This document shows, piece by piece, positions 17,581-26,742 of a stretch of 64,000 nt of DNA. Source of the stretch: an uncultured SAR116 cluster alpha proteobacterium (GTDB lineage: Bacteria > Pseudomonadota > Alphaproteobacteria > Puniceispirillales > Puniceispirillaceae); assembly GCA_902578815.1 (NCBI GenBank), contig CACHEI010000001.1, forward strand, positions 1 to 64,000, read 5' to 3'. The notes below the pieces were generated by a model. The model was not told the origin of the DNA. It saw only the letters and a list, made by a program, of their open reading frames with translations, and did not search any database. A program made the translations under genes and the position numbers. Each line of letters opens with the position of its first letter. Position 1 is the first letter of the stretch.

Positions 17581-17607
17581 GAAGACCTACGAGATAGAGT
17601 AGTCTTC
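17581..17607 (+). promoter_or_regulatory. Stem-loop in the rho leader
   Basis: GAAGACCTAC at 17581-17590 pairs with GTAGTCTTC at 17599-17607: nine base pairs with one bulged C and an 8-base loop. It begins just after the putative -10 element, so it would form at or near the 5' end of the transcript. rho leaders are often autoregulated; that role here is inference. Confidence 0.4.
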
Positions 17608-17671
17608 GTGGATAGCCATTCGGTTCTGTCCTTTTTCTTCATTCATATCCATTATCTGTTGAGTTGATGTA

Positions 17672-18931
17672 ATGCATCTTCAGGAACTTAAACAAAAGTC
17701 ACCGGCTGACCTTTTGGCATATGCTGAAGAGTTAGAAGTCGAAAATGCAAGCACACTGCGCAAGCAGGATATGATGTTTACCATTTTGAAACAGCTCGCT
17801 GCCAATGAGGTGGCGATTTATGGCAGCGGTGTGCTTGAGGTCCTTTCGGATGGATTTGGCTTTCTGAGGGCGCCGGAGTCGAATTATCTCCCCGGGCCCG
17901 ATGATATTTATGTGTCACCGAGCCAGGTGCGGCGTTTTAGTCTGCGGACAGGAGACACAGTTGAGGGAGAAATCCGCGCACCCAAGGATGGTGAACGCTA
18001 TTTTGCTCTGCTGAAAATTGAGACAATTAATTTTGAGGAACCTAACGCGGTCCGACACCGGATTAATTTCGACAATCTAACGCCGCTATACCCCGAGGAA
18101 AAGCTGACGCTGGAGATGGCGTTCAATCCTGAAAAGAAAGACAACACACCGCGCGTTATTGATCTGGTATCGCCCATGGGTAAGGGTCAACGCGGACTGA
18201 TTGTTGCGCCACCGCGAACCGGTAAAACAATGATGCTGCAGAGCATCGCGCATGCTATCTCGGAAAATCATCCTGAGGTTTATCTGATAGTGCTACTGAT
18301 TGACGAACGGCCTGAGGAAGTAACTGACATGCAACGTTCAGTCCGGGGTGAGGTGATTTCCTCAACCTTCGATGAACCTGCGTCAAGACATGTTCAAGTC
18401 ACTGAAATGGTTATAGAAAAAGCTAAAAGACTGGTTGAACATAAGCGCGATGTTGTAATTCTTCTTGACTCCATCACGCGCCTCGCACGGGCCTACAACA
18501 CAGTTGTGCCATCATCGGGTAAGGTTCTGACCGGTGGTGTGGACGCCAATGCACTTCAGCGGCCAAAACGATTCTTCGGGGCGGCGCGAAATGTTGAGGA
18601 AGGCGGGTCATTAACGATCATCGCCACTGCCCTAATCGAAACCGGGTCGCGGATGGATGAGGTGATATTTGAGGAATTCAAGGGGACCGGCAATAGCGAA
18701 GTTATTCTTGACCGCAAACTGTCAGACAAGCGGACCTTTCCAGCCATTGACATCACCCGGTCTGGAACGCGTAAGGAAGAACTTCTTGTCAACAAGGGAA
18801 CACTTGCCAAAATGTGGGTCTTGCGCCGTATCCTGATGCAGATGGGACCAGTTGATGCGATGGAATTCCTCATTGATAAGCTAAAGAACTCTAAGAGCAA
18901 TGACGATTTCTTTGATCAGATGAACAGCTAA
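17672..18931 (+). CDS. rho: Transcription termination factor Rho
   Basis: Hexameric RNA helicase that ends transcription at Rho-dependent sites. The 419-aa protein has the N-terminal helical Rho_N domain ([21 protein letters not shown]), the cold-shock-like RNA-binding domain around [30 protein letters not shown], Walker [13 protein letters not shown] near residue 180, Walker [17 protein letters not shown], and the R-loop/arginine finger region [23 protein letters not shown]. Its last four bases overlap the convergent ogt-type gene. Confidence 0.98.
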   Translation: MHLQELKQKSPADLLAYAEELEVENASTLRKQDMMFTILKQLAANEVAIYGSGVLEVLSDGFGFLRAPESNYLPGPDDIYVSPSQVRRFSLRTGDTVEGEIRAPKDGERYFALLKIETINFEEPNAVRHRINFDNLTPLYPEEKLTLEMAFNPEKKDNTPRVIDLVSPMGKGQRGLIVAPPRTGKTMMLQSIAHAISENHPEVYLIVLLIDERPEEVTDMQRSVRGEVISSTFDEPASRHVQVTEMVIEKAKRLVEHKRDVVILLDSITRLARAYNTVVPSSGKVLTGGVDANALQRPKRFFGAARNVEEGGSLTIIATALIETGSRMDEVIFEEFKGTGNSEVILDRKLSDKRTFPAIDITRSGTRKEELLVNKGTLAKMWVLRRILMQMGPVDAMEFLIDKLKNSKSNDDFFDQMNS

Positions 18932-19428
18932 GAAAATTGCCGTTCGAGGGAAATCAGAGCTATTTTGTGGGTCACATTTTTTTCATTGTCGGATCGAAGA
19001 GAGCTGCCTCCCCCATAATACCCTATTGTGCCGTCTGATTTTACCACCCGGTGACAGGGATAAATGATAGGGATCGGGTTTGAGGCACACGCAGTGCCGG
19101 CTGCACGTGGAGCGCCCGGCCTTCCTGCTGCTGCTGCAAACTCCTTATAGGTGACAGTGGTGCCATACGGGATCTGCATCATAATATTCAGCCAATGCCT
19201 GGCGATTTCTGATCTTCCTTTGAGATTAATTGGCAAATCAAAAAACCGCCTGTCGCCAATGAAATATGCCTTCAGCTGGCTTATTGTTTCACATGAAACA
19301 TCATCGGGCTTGTCTGGCTCATCCCAACGGCTTTGTTCCCAGTCAAGGCGAATGAGGGCCGTGCCATCGCTCACAGCACGGATCCAGCCAAGTGGGGTAT
19401 GAAAAGTCACTTGAAAATGAGGGGTCAT
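18928..19428 (-). CDS. Methylated-DNA--protein-cysteine methyltransferase
   Basis: Suicide repair enzyme that transfers the methyl group from O6-methylguanine to its own cysteine. The 166-aa protein has the family active site [21 protein letters not shown] near residue 132 and the helix region [27 protein letters not shown] use the ATG at 19428 (AGGAAG upstream), with a GTG adjacent. It lies between rho and mnmE on the opposite strand and carries a near-consensus parS inside its coding sequence. Confidence 0.93.
   Translation of the reverse strand: MTPHFQVTFHTPLGWIRAVSDGTALIRLDWEQSRWDEPDKPDDVSCETISQLKAYFIGDRRFFDLPINLKGRSEIARHWLNIMMQIPYGTTVTYKEFAAAAGRPGAPRAAGTACASNPIPIIYPCHRVVKSDGTIGYYGGGSSLRSDNEKNVTHKIALISLERQFS
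19285..19300. promoter_or_regulatory. parS: Near-consensus parS centromere site
   Basis: TGTTTCACATGAAACA matches 15 of 16 positions of the ParB-binding palindrome TGTTTCACGTGAAACA. It lies inside the ogt-type gene, about 3.3 kb from oriC and 3.6 kb from the perfect parS in rsmG. Confidence 0.75.
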
Positions 19429-19565
19429 CACAACTTCCTTTTTTGTTTGGTGGTGGTCACTAATGTAGAAACAGCATCCAAATAGACAAACTTGCTGAAA
19501 GGTCAGATTGATTATAATTCTAGGCAGAAGCTCAGTTTGGTGAAAGAAAATAAGGAGCAGTCCTG

Positions 19566-20903
19566 ATGGCTAGCGAGACCGACACCATTTATGCCCTGGC
19601 AACACCACCTGGAAGATCGGCCATTGCTGTGATCCGAATTAGTGGCGATCGGGCCGCTGACGTCCCTGGGGAATTTGTTGCTAAATGCCCTCAGCCAGGC
19701 TGTTTCTCGCTACAGACATTGGTTGACGGGACTGGTGCTGTAATTGATCAGGCGTTGTTGTTGTTTATGGCAGCGCCGTACTCGAGTACAGGTGAGGATG
19801 TTGTTGAAATCCACTGTCATGGCGGTGTAGCTGTCATTCAGACACTGCTTAGTTCGCTAGCTAATGTAGTTGGGTTGCGTCCTGCCACCGCAGGTGAGTT
19901 TACACATCGGATGTTTCACAATGGCAAGATAGATCTACTGGGTGTTGAGAGTCTCAGTGATATAATTGAGGCTGATACAGGCCAGCAATTGGCACAGGCC
20001 TGGTCACAAATGCACGGCGCGCTGCGCAACCCGGTGACCCGGTGGCGGCAGGCAATCATCAAAATTGCGGCTGAGTTAGAAGCCGTTATTGACTTTCCTG
20101 ACGAGGATATACCGGCGTCCGTGGTGGCGTCGATTGGCGAGAGGGTAGACGCATTGATTGCGGAAATCTCAGATTGTTTGCATGATAACAGAATTGGCGA
20201 ACGCTTGCGCGATGGTGTGCAGATAACGCTTTTGGGTCCTGTCAATGCCGGTAAATCAACATTGTTGAATCGGATTGCCAAGCGGTCTGTGGCCATTGTT
20301 TCGAATGAGGCAGGGACCACACGTGACCTTGTATCAGTCAGTCTTGATGTGGGTGGAGTGCCAGTAACGCTCATCGATACGGCGGGGATACGGCAGAATG
20401 TGGGACCGGTTGAGAAAGAAGGTATTTCTCGCGCGCTGTCTGCTGCTGAAGAGGCCGATTATACCATCATTGTGGTCGATGGTTCACGTGATGACTGGCA
20501 AAAGGATTACGCGAACCTGGCCACGAGTGTTGGGGAAAAACATTTTTTGGTGGTGAATAAAACAGACCGCGGTACTACTGGAACACCACCTGAAAATGCA
20601 CTTTTGATATCGCTTACTGATAATTATGGTGTTGACGGATTCCTTAATCAGCTCGCCGAAAAAATTGTACAGGCAAATAGCGCTCAGAGCAGCTCCATTA
20701 TCACTAGAGCGCGTCACCGTTGGGCGTTGGAGGCAACATTGCATGGACTTGAGGCGGGGTTGAGGGGGAATCTTGAAAAGGCTCCTGAAATTGTAGCTGA
20801 GGAGTTTCGTTCGGCTGCCACTGCTCTTGGCCGCATCACGGGTGAAATTGATACTGAGGATCTTCTTGACGCGATTTTTTCATCCTTTTGCATTGGAAAA
20901 TAA
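19566..20903 (+). CDS. mnmE: tRNA modification GTPase MnmE
   Basis: With MnmG it installs the (carboxymethyl)aminomethyl group on U34 of certain tRNAs. The 445-aa protein starts DTIYALATPPGRSAIAVIRISG (folate-binding domain), has EDVVEIHCHGG, then a G domain near residue 220 (GPVNAGKSTLLNRI, EAGTTRD, DTAGIR, NKTD), and ends with the family's FCIGK, whose Cys is the conserved C-terminal one. mnmG follows after 48 bases, the standard arrangement. Confidence 0.98.
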   Translation: MASETDTIYALATPPGRSAIAVIRISGDRAADVPGEFVAKCPQPGCFSLQTLVDGTGAVIDQALLLFMAAPYSSTGEDVVEIHCHGGVAVIQTLLSSLANVVGLRPATAGEFTHRMFHNGKIDLLGVESLSDIIEADTGQQLAQAWSQMHGALRNPVTRWRQAIIKIAAELEAVIDFPDEDIPASVVASIGERVDALIAEISDCLHDNRIGERLRDGVQITLLGPVNAGKSTLLNRIAKRSVAIVSNEAGTTRDLVSVSLDVGGVPVTLIDTAGIRQNVGPVEKEGISRALSAAEEADYTIIVVDGSRDDWQKDYANLATSVGEKHFLVVNKTDRGTTGTPPENALLISLTDNYGVDGFLNQLAEKIVQANSAQSSSIITRARHRWALEATLHGLEAGLRGNLEKAPEIVAEEFRSAATALGRITGEIDTEDLLDAIFSSFCIGK

Positions 20904-20951
20904 TCCAAAGCAGGGCATAACACTGCATGTGGTAGCCGATCGGACATAGTG

Positions 20952-22853
20952 ATGACCTACGATGTGATTGTTGTTGGAGGAGGCCATGCTGGCAGTGAGG
21001 CCGCTTCTGCTGCTGCGCGGATGGGTGCGCGCGTAGCACTGGTCACGATGCAGATTTCAAAAATTGGTGAAATGTCTTGCAATCCTGCGATTGGAGGGCT
21101 TGGTAAAGGGCATCTCGTCCGTGAGATCGATGCGCTTGATGGGTTGATGGGACAGGCAATCGACCGCGCTGGCATTCAATTCCGCATGCTTAACAAATCC
21201 CGAGGTCCAGCGGTACAAGGCCCCCGGGCGCAAGCGGACAGAAAGCTCTATCGCTCTGCCATTCAAGCGCTTCTTGGCGAGCAGACTGGTATTTCTCTTA
21301 TTGAGGCAGCGGTTGGTGATCTTCATATAGAGGCTGGTTGCTGCCGTGGCATTGTAACTGAAACTGGAGACATCATTTGCTCGGGTGCTGTTGTTCTGAC
21401 AACAGGGACCTTTCTTAATGGGCTGATCCATTTAGGAATGGAAAAGACACCGGCTGGGCGGATTGACGAATCCCCCTCTAAAGCGCTGGCCACCCGGCTA
21501 CGGGCGCTCAATTTACCTGTGGGCCGGCTGAAAACTGGAACTCCACCACGTTTGGATGGCCGAACCATTGCTTGGGATATGCTGGAAATGCAGCCAGCAG
21601 ATGACCCGCCTATCCCATTTTCTACGCTAACAAGTCAGATTACCGTACCACAGATAAAATGTGGTATCACCAGAACGTCAGCTGAGACTCATCGAGTCAT
21701 TGAAACCTCGATCCACTTATCAGCGGTCTATAGCGGACAAATCTCTGGTCAGGGGCCACGCTATTGCCCCTCAATCGAGGATAAGGTTCACCGTTTTGCT
21801 GATAAAACTTCGCATCAATTGTTTCTGGAGCCCGAGGGACTGGATGATCCTACGGTTTATCCGAACGGTATCTCGACGAGTCTGCCGAGGGATGTTCAGG
21901 ATGCGCTGGTGGCATCGATTCCTGGGCTGGAAACAGCAAAGATCATGCAATATGGCTATGCTATTGAATATGATTTTATTGACCCGAGGGCACTCACCCG
22001 TACACTTGGTCTGCGTCAAATGCCGGGTCTGTTTCTGGCCGGTCAGATCAATGGCACAACAGGTTATGAGGAGGCTGCCGCGCAGGGGCTAGTTGCTGGC
22101 GTTAATGCCAGCCTGATGGCTGCCGGTGGTGACGCTGATTTTGTGCTTGATCGCGCTGATGCTTATATTGGGGTGATGCTTGATGATCTAACAACGAAGG
22201 GCGCGCCCGAACCCTACCGGATGTTTACATCACGTGCCGAATACAGGCTGTTGCTGCGGGCAGACAATGCTGATCAGCGATTAACTGAGCGTGGCATTGC
22301 GCTTGGCTGTGTTGGCCCACGGCGTTTGGCGGCATGGAAGGAGAAATCTACCCACCTTGCCAATGCGCGTGATAAGCTTGCCTCACTGTCAGCAACCCCA
22401 ATGACGCTGCGCTCACATGATTTGCCAGTGCCACGTGATGGCGCGGCACGCACCGCTGCGGAACTTCTCTCGGTTGAGGGGATCACGCTAACCCGGCTGC
22501 GGGCAGTGTGGCCGGAACTGGGGCATATCCCCCGTCAGTTGCATCAACAGCTGGAGGCGGATTGTCGGTATGCCAGCTATGTACGGCGTCAACGGGTGGA
22601 TATTGATGCATTGAAACGTGACGAAGCGATGAAAATCCCGGTGGATATGGATTTTTCGGCTGTTGGGGGCTTGTCGGCTGAGGCCCGTGACTTACTCACA
22701 CGCTACCGTCCCGATACAGTTGCTCAGGCCAATCGGTTACCCGGGATGACGCCGGCAGCTGTTTTGGCGGTGCTAAGGCATTTAAAGCGATCCTATGCAG
22801 AAACAACAATCAAGGGTGACCGTAAAGCGCAGCTGGCTGGCAGGGTACAGTGA
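20952..22853 (+). CDS. mnmG: tRNA modification enzyme MnmG
   Basis: FAD-binding partner of MnmE for wobble-uridine modification. The protein begins with the Rossmann motif [21 protein letters not shown] and contains [73 protein letters not shown] and [21 protein letters not shown] [17 protein letters not shown]. The ATG at 20952 is used; a GTG stands immediately before it. Length is 633 aa. Its stop overlaps the GTG start of rsmG. Confidence 0.98.
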   Translation: MTYDVIVVGGGHAGSEAASAAARMGARVALVTMQISKIGEMSCNPAIGGLGKGHLVREIDALDGLMGQAIDRAGIQFRMLNKSRGPAVQGPRAQADRKLYRSAIQALLGEQTGISLIEAAVGDLHIEAGCCRGIVTETGDIICSGAVVLTTGTFLNGLIHLGMEKTPAGRIDESPSKALATRLRALNLPVGRLKTGTPPRLDGRTIAWDMLEMQPADDPPIPFSTLTSQITVPQIKCGITRTSAETHRVIETSIHLSAVYSGQISGQGPRYCPSIEDKVHRFADKTSHQLFLEPEGLDDPTVYPNGISTSLPRDVQDALVASIPGLETAKIMQYGYAIEYDFIDPRALTRTLGLRQMPGLFLAGQINGTTGYEEAAAQGLVAGVNASLMAAGGDADFVLDRADAYIGVMLDDLTTKGAPEPYRMFTSRAEYRLLLRADNADQRLTERGIALGCVGPRRLAAWKEKSTHLANARDKLASLSATPMTLRSHDLPVPRDGAARTAAELLSVEGITLTRLRAVWPELGHIPRQLHQQLEADCRYASYVRRQRVDIDALKRDEAMKIPVDMDFSAVGGLSAEARDLLTRYRPDTVAQANRLPGMTPAAVLAVLRHLKRSYAETTIKGDRKAQLAGRVQ

Positions 22854-23494
22854 CTTTAGGTAATCTTGGGCAAATCCCGCTTGATCACAAGGTGGTCGAT
22901 CAACTTAATGTTTCACGTGAAACAATCGACCAGCTAGCTGCCTTTCTAGCTCTTTTGTCGAAATGGCAGCCCCGGATCAATCTCATTTCCTCGGCGACGC
23001 TAGCCGATGCCTGGCACCGGCATATCCTCGATTCGGCGCAGCTGGCGGTTTTTCTCCCAATGACTGGCGCCCATATCCTGGACATTGGCAGTGGCGCGGG
23101 TTTTCCTGGGCTTGTGTTGTCAATCATCACTGACAACCAGGTAACTTTGGTCGAGTCAGACCAGCGCAAATCAGTTTTTCTGCAGACAGTCATTCGCGAA
23201 TTGCGTTTGTCGACTACTGTTAGAAACGAGCGGGTTGAGGTGATCCCAGCAATGGGTGCCAACATTGTGACAGCGCGAGCGCTCGCCTCCATCAAGCGAC
23301 TGCTCCAACTGCTGGACAAACAACTGCCCTCTGTTGAGAAATGCTTGTTTTTAAAGGGTGCTTCACTACAAGAGGAATTGACCGCTTTGCAAAGCTTCCC
23401 CAATATAGAGCATAGAATTTACCCAAGTGTAACGAGTCAAGATGGGTCGATACTTGAACTCAACACGACTCGCCACCCGGATCTGGAGTTGTAA
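22850..23494 (+). CDS. rsmG: 16S rRNA (guanine-527-N7)-methyltransferase RsmG
   Basis: SAM-dependent methyltransferase acting on G527 of 16S rRNA. The 214-aa protein shows the SAM-binding motif [17 protein letters not shown] near residue 80 and the LIS...[13 protein letters not shown] region. The GTG start overlaps the mnmG stop. Codons for NVSRET near residue 22 coincide with a perfect parS site, a dual use of sequence known from other bacterial gidB genes. parA starts two bases after its stop. Confidence 0.95.
   Translation: MTLGNLGQIPLDHKVVDQLNVSRETIDQLAAFLALLSKWQPRINLISSATLADAWHRHILDSAQLAVFLPMTGAHILDIGSGAGFPGLVLSIITDNQVTLVESDQRKSVFLQTVIRELRLSTTVRNERVEVIPAMGANIVTARALASIKRLLQLLDKQLPSVEKCLFLKGASLQEELTALQSFPNIEHRIYPSVTSQDGSILELNTTRHPDLEL
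22909..22924. promoter_or_regulatory. parS: Perfect parS centromere site
   Basis: TGTTTCACGTGAAACA, an exact 16-base palindrome matching the bacterial parS consensus bound by ParB. It sits inside rsmG, about 0.6 kb before parA and 6.9 kb from oriC. Confidence 0.95.
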
Positions 23495-23495
23495 C

Positions 23496-24272
23496 ATGGC
23501 TGCCTCGCCGCGAATTGTCGCTATTGCCAATCAAAAAGGTGGCGTTGGAAAAACAACAACATCTGTCAATCTAGCGACAGCACTTGCCGCCTGTGGGCGC
23601 AAGGTTTTGTTGATTGATTTCGACCCACAGGGCAATGCAAGCACCGGGCTCGGCATTGGCGACCGTGAATTCAACAGTTATCGGCTGGTCACATATGGCT
23701 GCACGGCGCGGAAGGCGGTACAATCGACTCTGGTACCACGATTGGACATCATCCCTGCTGTAGTTGATTTATCAGCAGCTGAGGTCGAGTTGACGGATAT
23801 GGAACGCCGCGAATATCAGCTTGCGGAAGGGATAAATGGAATTTGTGTTGATTATCAATATGTTATTATTGATTGTCCTCCATCCTTGGGAATGCTCACG
23901 GTGAATTCACTGACGGCAGCCACTTCCGTTCTGGTTCCGCTGCAATGTGAATTCTATGCGCTTGAAGGTTTGACGCAGCTGATGCATACGATTGAGGCTG
24001 TTCGCGCCAGACTCAACCCGGATCTGTTGATGCAGGGCATCGTTCTGACGATGTATGACACGCGCAACAGATTGTCGTTAATGGTGGCAAACGATGTGCG
24101 CGGCCATCTAGGGAATCTGGTTTATAACACGGTCATACCTCGTAACGTGCGGGTGTCGGAGGCCCCGTCCTTTGGTCAGCCTGTGCTAATGTATGATCTG
24201 AAATGCCCAGGATCACAAGCCTACGCTGCGTTGGCTGCTGAGGTGTTAACCCAGGAAAGGCAAGCAGCATGA
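23496..24272 (+). CDS. parA: Chromosome partitioning ATPase ParA
   Basis: Walker-type ATPase that moves ParB-parS complexes to segregate origins. The 258-aa protein begins MAASPRIVAIANQKGGVGKTTTSVNLATALA with the deviant Walker A KGGVGKTT, then DFDPQGNASTGLG and the Walker B-like YVIIDCPPSLGMLTVNSLTAA. It lacks the long N-terminal HTH of plasmid ParA proteins, so it is chromosomal in type. It overlaps parB by an ATGA. Confidence 0.97.
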   Translation: MAASPRIVAIANQKGGVGKTTTSVNLATALAACGRKVLLIDFDPQGNASTGLGIGDREFNSYRLVTYGCTARKAVQSTLVPRLDIIPAVVDLSAAEVELTDMERREYQLAEGINGICVDYQYVIIDCPPSLGMLTVNSLTAATSVLVPLQCEFYALEGLTQLMHTIEAVRARLNPDLLMQGIVLTMYDTRNRLSLMVANDVRGHLGNLVYNTVIPRNVRVSEAPSFGQPVLMYDLKCPGSQAYAALAAEVLTQERQAA

Positions 24273-25213
24273 GCGACAAGAAAGAAAGTCGGACGCTAAG
24301 TACAAAAAGCGGTAAACCTACCCCTAATCGTGGATTGGGGCGGGGTTTATCATCCTTGCTGGGGGATGTAGGAGTAGCCGCCGCCGCCGGTATTGCCGTG
24401 CCAAAAAGTGAAGCTCCGGTTCCGGACAGACTGCTCGGCTTGAGGGAAATTCCAATCGAATGGATCAACACTGGGCCATGGCAGCCGCGGCGTATTTTTG
24501 GCAAGGATGCTCTCAACGAACTGGCTGGCTCCATCCGCCAGAAGGGGGTTGTCCAACCAATTCTAGTTCGCCCTAGAATCGACGAACCTACAAGGTTTGA
24601 GCTGATCGCTGGGGAGCGGCGCTGGCGCGCCGCGCAGTTGGCGCAAATCCATATGGTGCCTGCCATCGTGCGAGATTTCACGGATACACAAGCCTACGAA
24701 ATTGCGCTGATTGAAAATGTCCAGCGAGCTGATCTATCGGCGATTGAAGAGGCGCAGGGCTATCAGAAATTGTTGGCTCACCATAACTACACACAAGAAC
24801 AGTTATCTGAAATGATTGGAAAATCAAGAAGCCATGTTGCCAATCTTCTGCGGCTTCTGATATTGCCTGAAAGAGTTCAAAATATGGTGATGGAAGGTCT
24901 TCTGTCGATGGGCCAGGTTCGCCCGATCATAAATCACAAGGATTGTATGGCCTTGGCTCAGCAAATCGTGAAAAAAGGCCTTTCAGCTCGCCAGGTTGAG
25001 GCATTGGTGAAAAAGAGCGATAGATCACGTGTGCAGGCAAGTCGGCCGGCCAAAACTGCCAATATCCGAGATCTTGAGGAAAAAGCCAGCATCGCCACAG
25101 GTGTGAAGGTGACGATTGAGTGGGATGAGAACAAGGATAATGTCTCAATGCACCTGAGGAATTGCTCGCACGATCAGCTGGAGAGCATTCTTGTCAGGTT
25201 GGGTGTGATGTAA
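24269..25213 (+). CDS. parB: Chromosome partitioning CTPase/DNA-binding protein ParB
   Basis: Binds parS and spreads to form the segregation complex. The 314-aa protein has RGLGRGLSSLLGD at the N-terminus (ParA-interacting region), a ParB/Spo0J domain with RKxF-type motif PWQPRRIFGKDALNELAGSI and the CTP-binding GERRWRAAQLA near residue 115, ENVQRADLSAIEEAQGYQ, an HTH at LSEMIGKSRSHVANLLRLL, and a C-terminal dimerisation region. Two parS sites lie within 6 kb upstream. It converges on holA. Confidence 0.97.
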   Translation: MSDKKESRTLSTKSGKPTPNRGLGRGLSSLLGDVGVAAAAGIAVPKSEAPVPDRLLGLREIPIEWINTGPWQPRRIFGKDALNELAGSIRQKGVVQPILVRPRIDEPTRFELIAGERRWRAAQLAQIHMVPAIVRDFTDTQAYEIALIENVQRADLSAIEEAQGYQKLLAHHNYTQEQLSEMIGKSRSHVANLLRLLILPERVQNMVMEGLLSMGQVRPIINHKDCMALAQQIVKKGLSARQVEALVKKSDRSRVQASRPAKTANIRDLEEKASIATGVKVTIEWDENKDNVSMHLRNCSHDQLESILVRLGVM

Positions 25214-25225
25214 CGACGAGATGCG

Positions 25226-26251
25226 TCAACGAAGGTTTTTTGCCCGCAGCGCCAACCCCAACAGACATTGTGAACAGATCACCCGATCATCGAAACAACC
25301 AGACTTGATTGTCAGCTCGGCATCTTGAAGCCGGTTCAACGCTTCACCTCCATAGACCTCACGCCAGAATTTCACATGCGAGGTCATCTTGCCGTGTAAT
25401 TTAAAATGCACCGGAGGACGCAAGATGCGGATGGCTGCTGTGGCTGTGGCACCGTTAGCCATCGCCAATGCCGCCATCTTGATTTGTCGAAAATAGCCCT
25501 GGCAACCCCGCAACACCATGACAGCACTCATATCTTCATGCCATGCCTTGGTAAGCGCCTGGTTCAGTGCGTTGCTGTCGCCATCAGCAGCGGCGCTGGC
25601 GATATCGGTGATGGTAAGTGTTGCGCTGTCACCAAGAGCCAGCGACACATCATCAAGTGATAAAGATCTACCCTGTCCGGCGAATAGCGCCAGCTTCTCG
25701 ATTTCCATTCTTGAAACCATGCGGTTGCTGCCCAGTCGAGAGGTAATGAATCGAATGGCGTCTTCGGCGATGGTGATTTGCTCGCGTGCCATGATCTGCT
25801 GCACAAGGGTGGCGATATCGGCATCACTGTCCTCATAGCAGCCTATCGCCGCGGCATTGTCCGCCCCTTCAAAGAGCTTGACCAAGGCATGTCTCGTCGT
25901 CGTATCGTATGCCTCGACCAACACGAATGACGCGCTGAGATCACTGCCCAGAGCCAATTTGCAGGTTTCGAGCAGATCACTGCCCCGCCCTCTTACCATG
26001 ATAAGGCGGACATCGCTGAACATTGCGATCGAGGCCGCAGCATCTGTAACGAGGCTAGGGTCACGTACAAGCTGATCGCCATCAAGGCGGGTGACCGAAA
26101 AAACATCATCGGGATCGGCGGTGTAAAGAAGTGCAAGTGTCTTGCTACGTTCGGCTATTAGGCCAGCATCTGTTCCATGAAACAGAGCCGCGCGGATTTC
26201 TGCTGGTGGTTGTCTGAGAAAGGCCGAGATTTGCCGTGGTGGCACTTTCAT
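25226..26251 (-). CDS. holA: DNA polymerase III delta subunit
   Basis: Clamp-loader subunit that opens the beta sliding clamp. The 341-aa protein starts [39 protein letters not shown], typical of HolA, with LDGDQL, a degenerate AAA+ fold, and the C-terminal helical clamp-loader domain (LRPPVHFKLHGKMTSHVKFW). Its start codon shares a base with the lptE stop, placing it last in the DUF3576-leuS-lptE-holA operon. Confidence 0.9.
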   Translation of the reverse strand: MKVPPRQISAFLRQPPAEIRAALFHGTDAGLIAERSKTLALLYTADPDDVFSVTRLDGDQLVRDPSLVTDAAASIAMFSDVRLIMVRGRGSDLLETCKLALGSDLSASFVLVEAYDTTTRHALVKLFEGADNAAAIGCYEDSDADIATLVQQIMAREQITIAEDAIRFITSRLGSNRMVSRMEIEKLALFAGQGRSLSLDDVSLALGDSATLTITDIASAAADGDSNALNQALTKAWHEDMSAVMVLRGCQGYFRQIKMAALAMANGATATAAIRILRPPVHFKLHGKMTSHVKFWREVYGGEALNRLQDAELTIKSGCFDDRVICSQCLLGLALRAKNLR

Positions 26252-26742
26252 TAATTATTACGCGTTATGAAAAATAGTTGCATTCGATTGGCGACGCGAT
26301 CTGCGAGAAGTCCAGCAAGCCTTTCTTGCCCCTGTGTTTCTGCTTCATCTTGCCCATAATAGGAGGAAACGGCACCAAGCGTCGCATTTGTTGAAATTGC
26401 ATCCTTCAACTCGGTCTCACCGGTCATAATGTTGGTCAGCTTGAACGATACCGACATCGTCATTTTTTTCAGCGTTGACGATGAACCGACAACTGACAGG
26501 GTGCTGACTGAACTGACCGAGAGATCTGATTCCAACGTATGGGTGGGTGTGATCCCGGGGTTCATCATTAACTTATCCTTAAGCTGGCGGGTGTAAATCT
26601 GTCCTAAGCGCCCTGTTGAGGAGATTACCTGAATGCTAGTGATCTGGTTGTATTCGCTGTCCGAGAGTGAACGAATTCTAAAATCACTGCAGGCGGTTAC
26701 CGTAAGCAGCAGAAGCAGGGATAGTGTTTTAAACCACAACAT
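26251..26742 (-). CDS. lptE: LPS-assembly lipoprotein LptE
   Basis: 163-aa outer-membrane lipoprotein that plugs LptD and helps place lipopolysaccharide in the outer leaflet. It has a hydrophobic signal (LSLLLLLTV) and lipobox TACS. The mature domain holds the alternating strands [17 protein letters not shown] and [28 protein letters not shown] typical of LptE. The sequence is weakly conserved, but its place between leuS and holA is the standard one. It overlaps leuS by 14 bases. Confidence 0.88.
   Translation of the reverse strand: MLWFKTLSLLLLLTVTACSDFRIRSLSDSEYNQITSIQVISSTGRLGQIYTRQLKDKLMMNPGITPTHTLESDLSVSSVSTLSVVGSSSTLKKMTMSVSFKLTNIMTGETELKDAISTNATLGAVSSYYGQDEAETQGQERLAGLLADRVANRMQLFFITRNN

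Noticed and set aside
19910..19925. TGTTTCAC half-site in mnmE as parS
   Set aside because: The right half does not match, so no palindrome.
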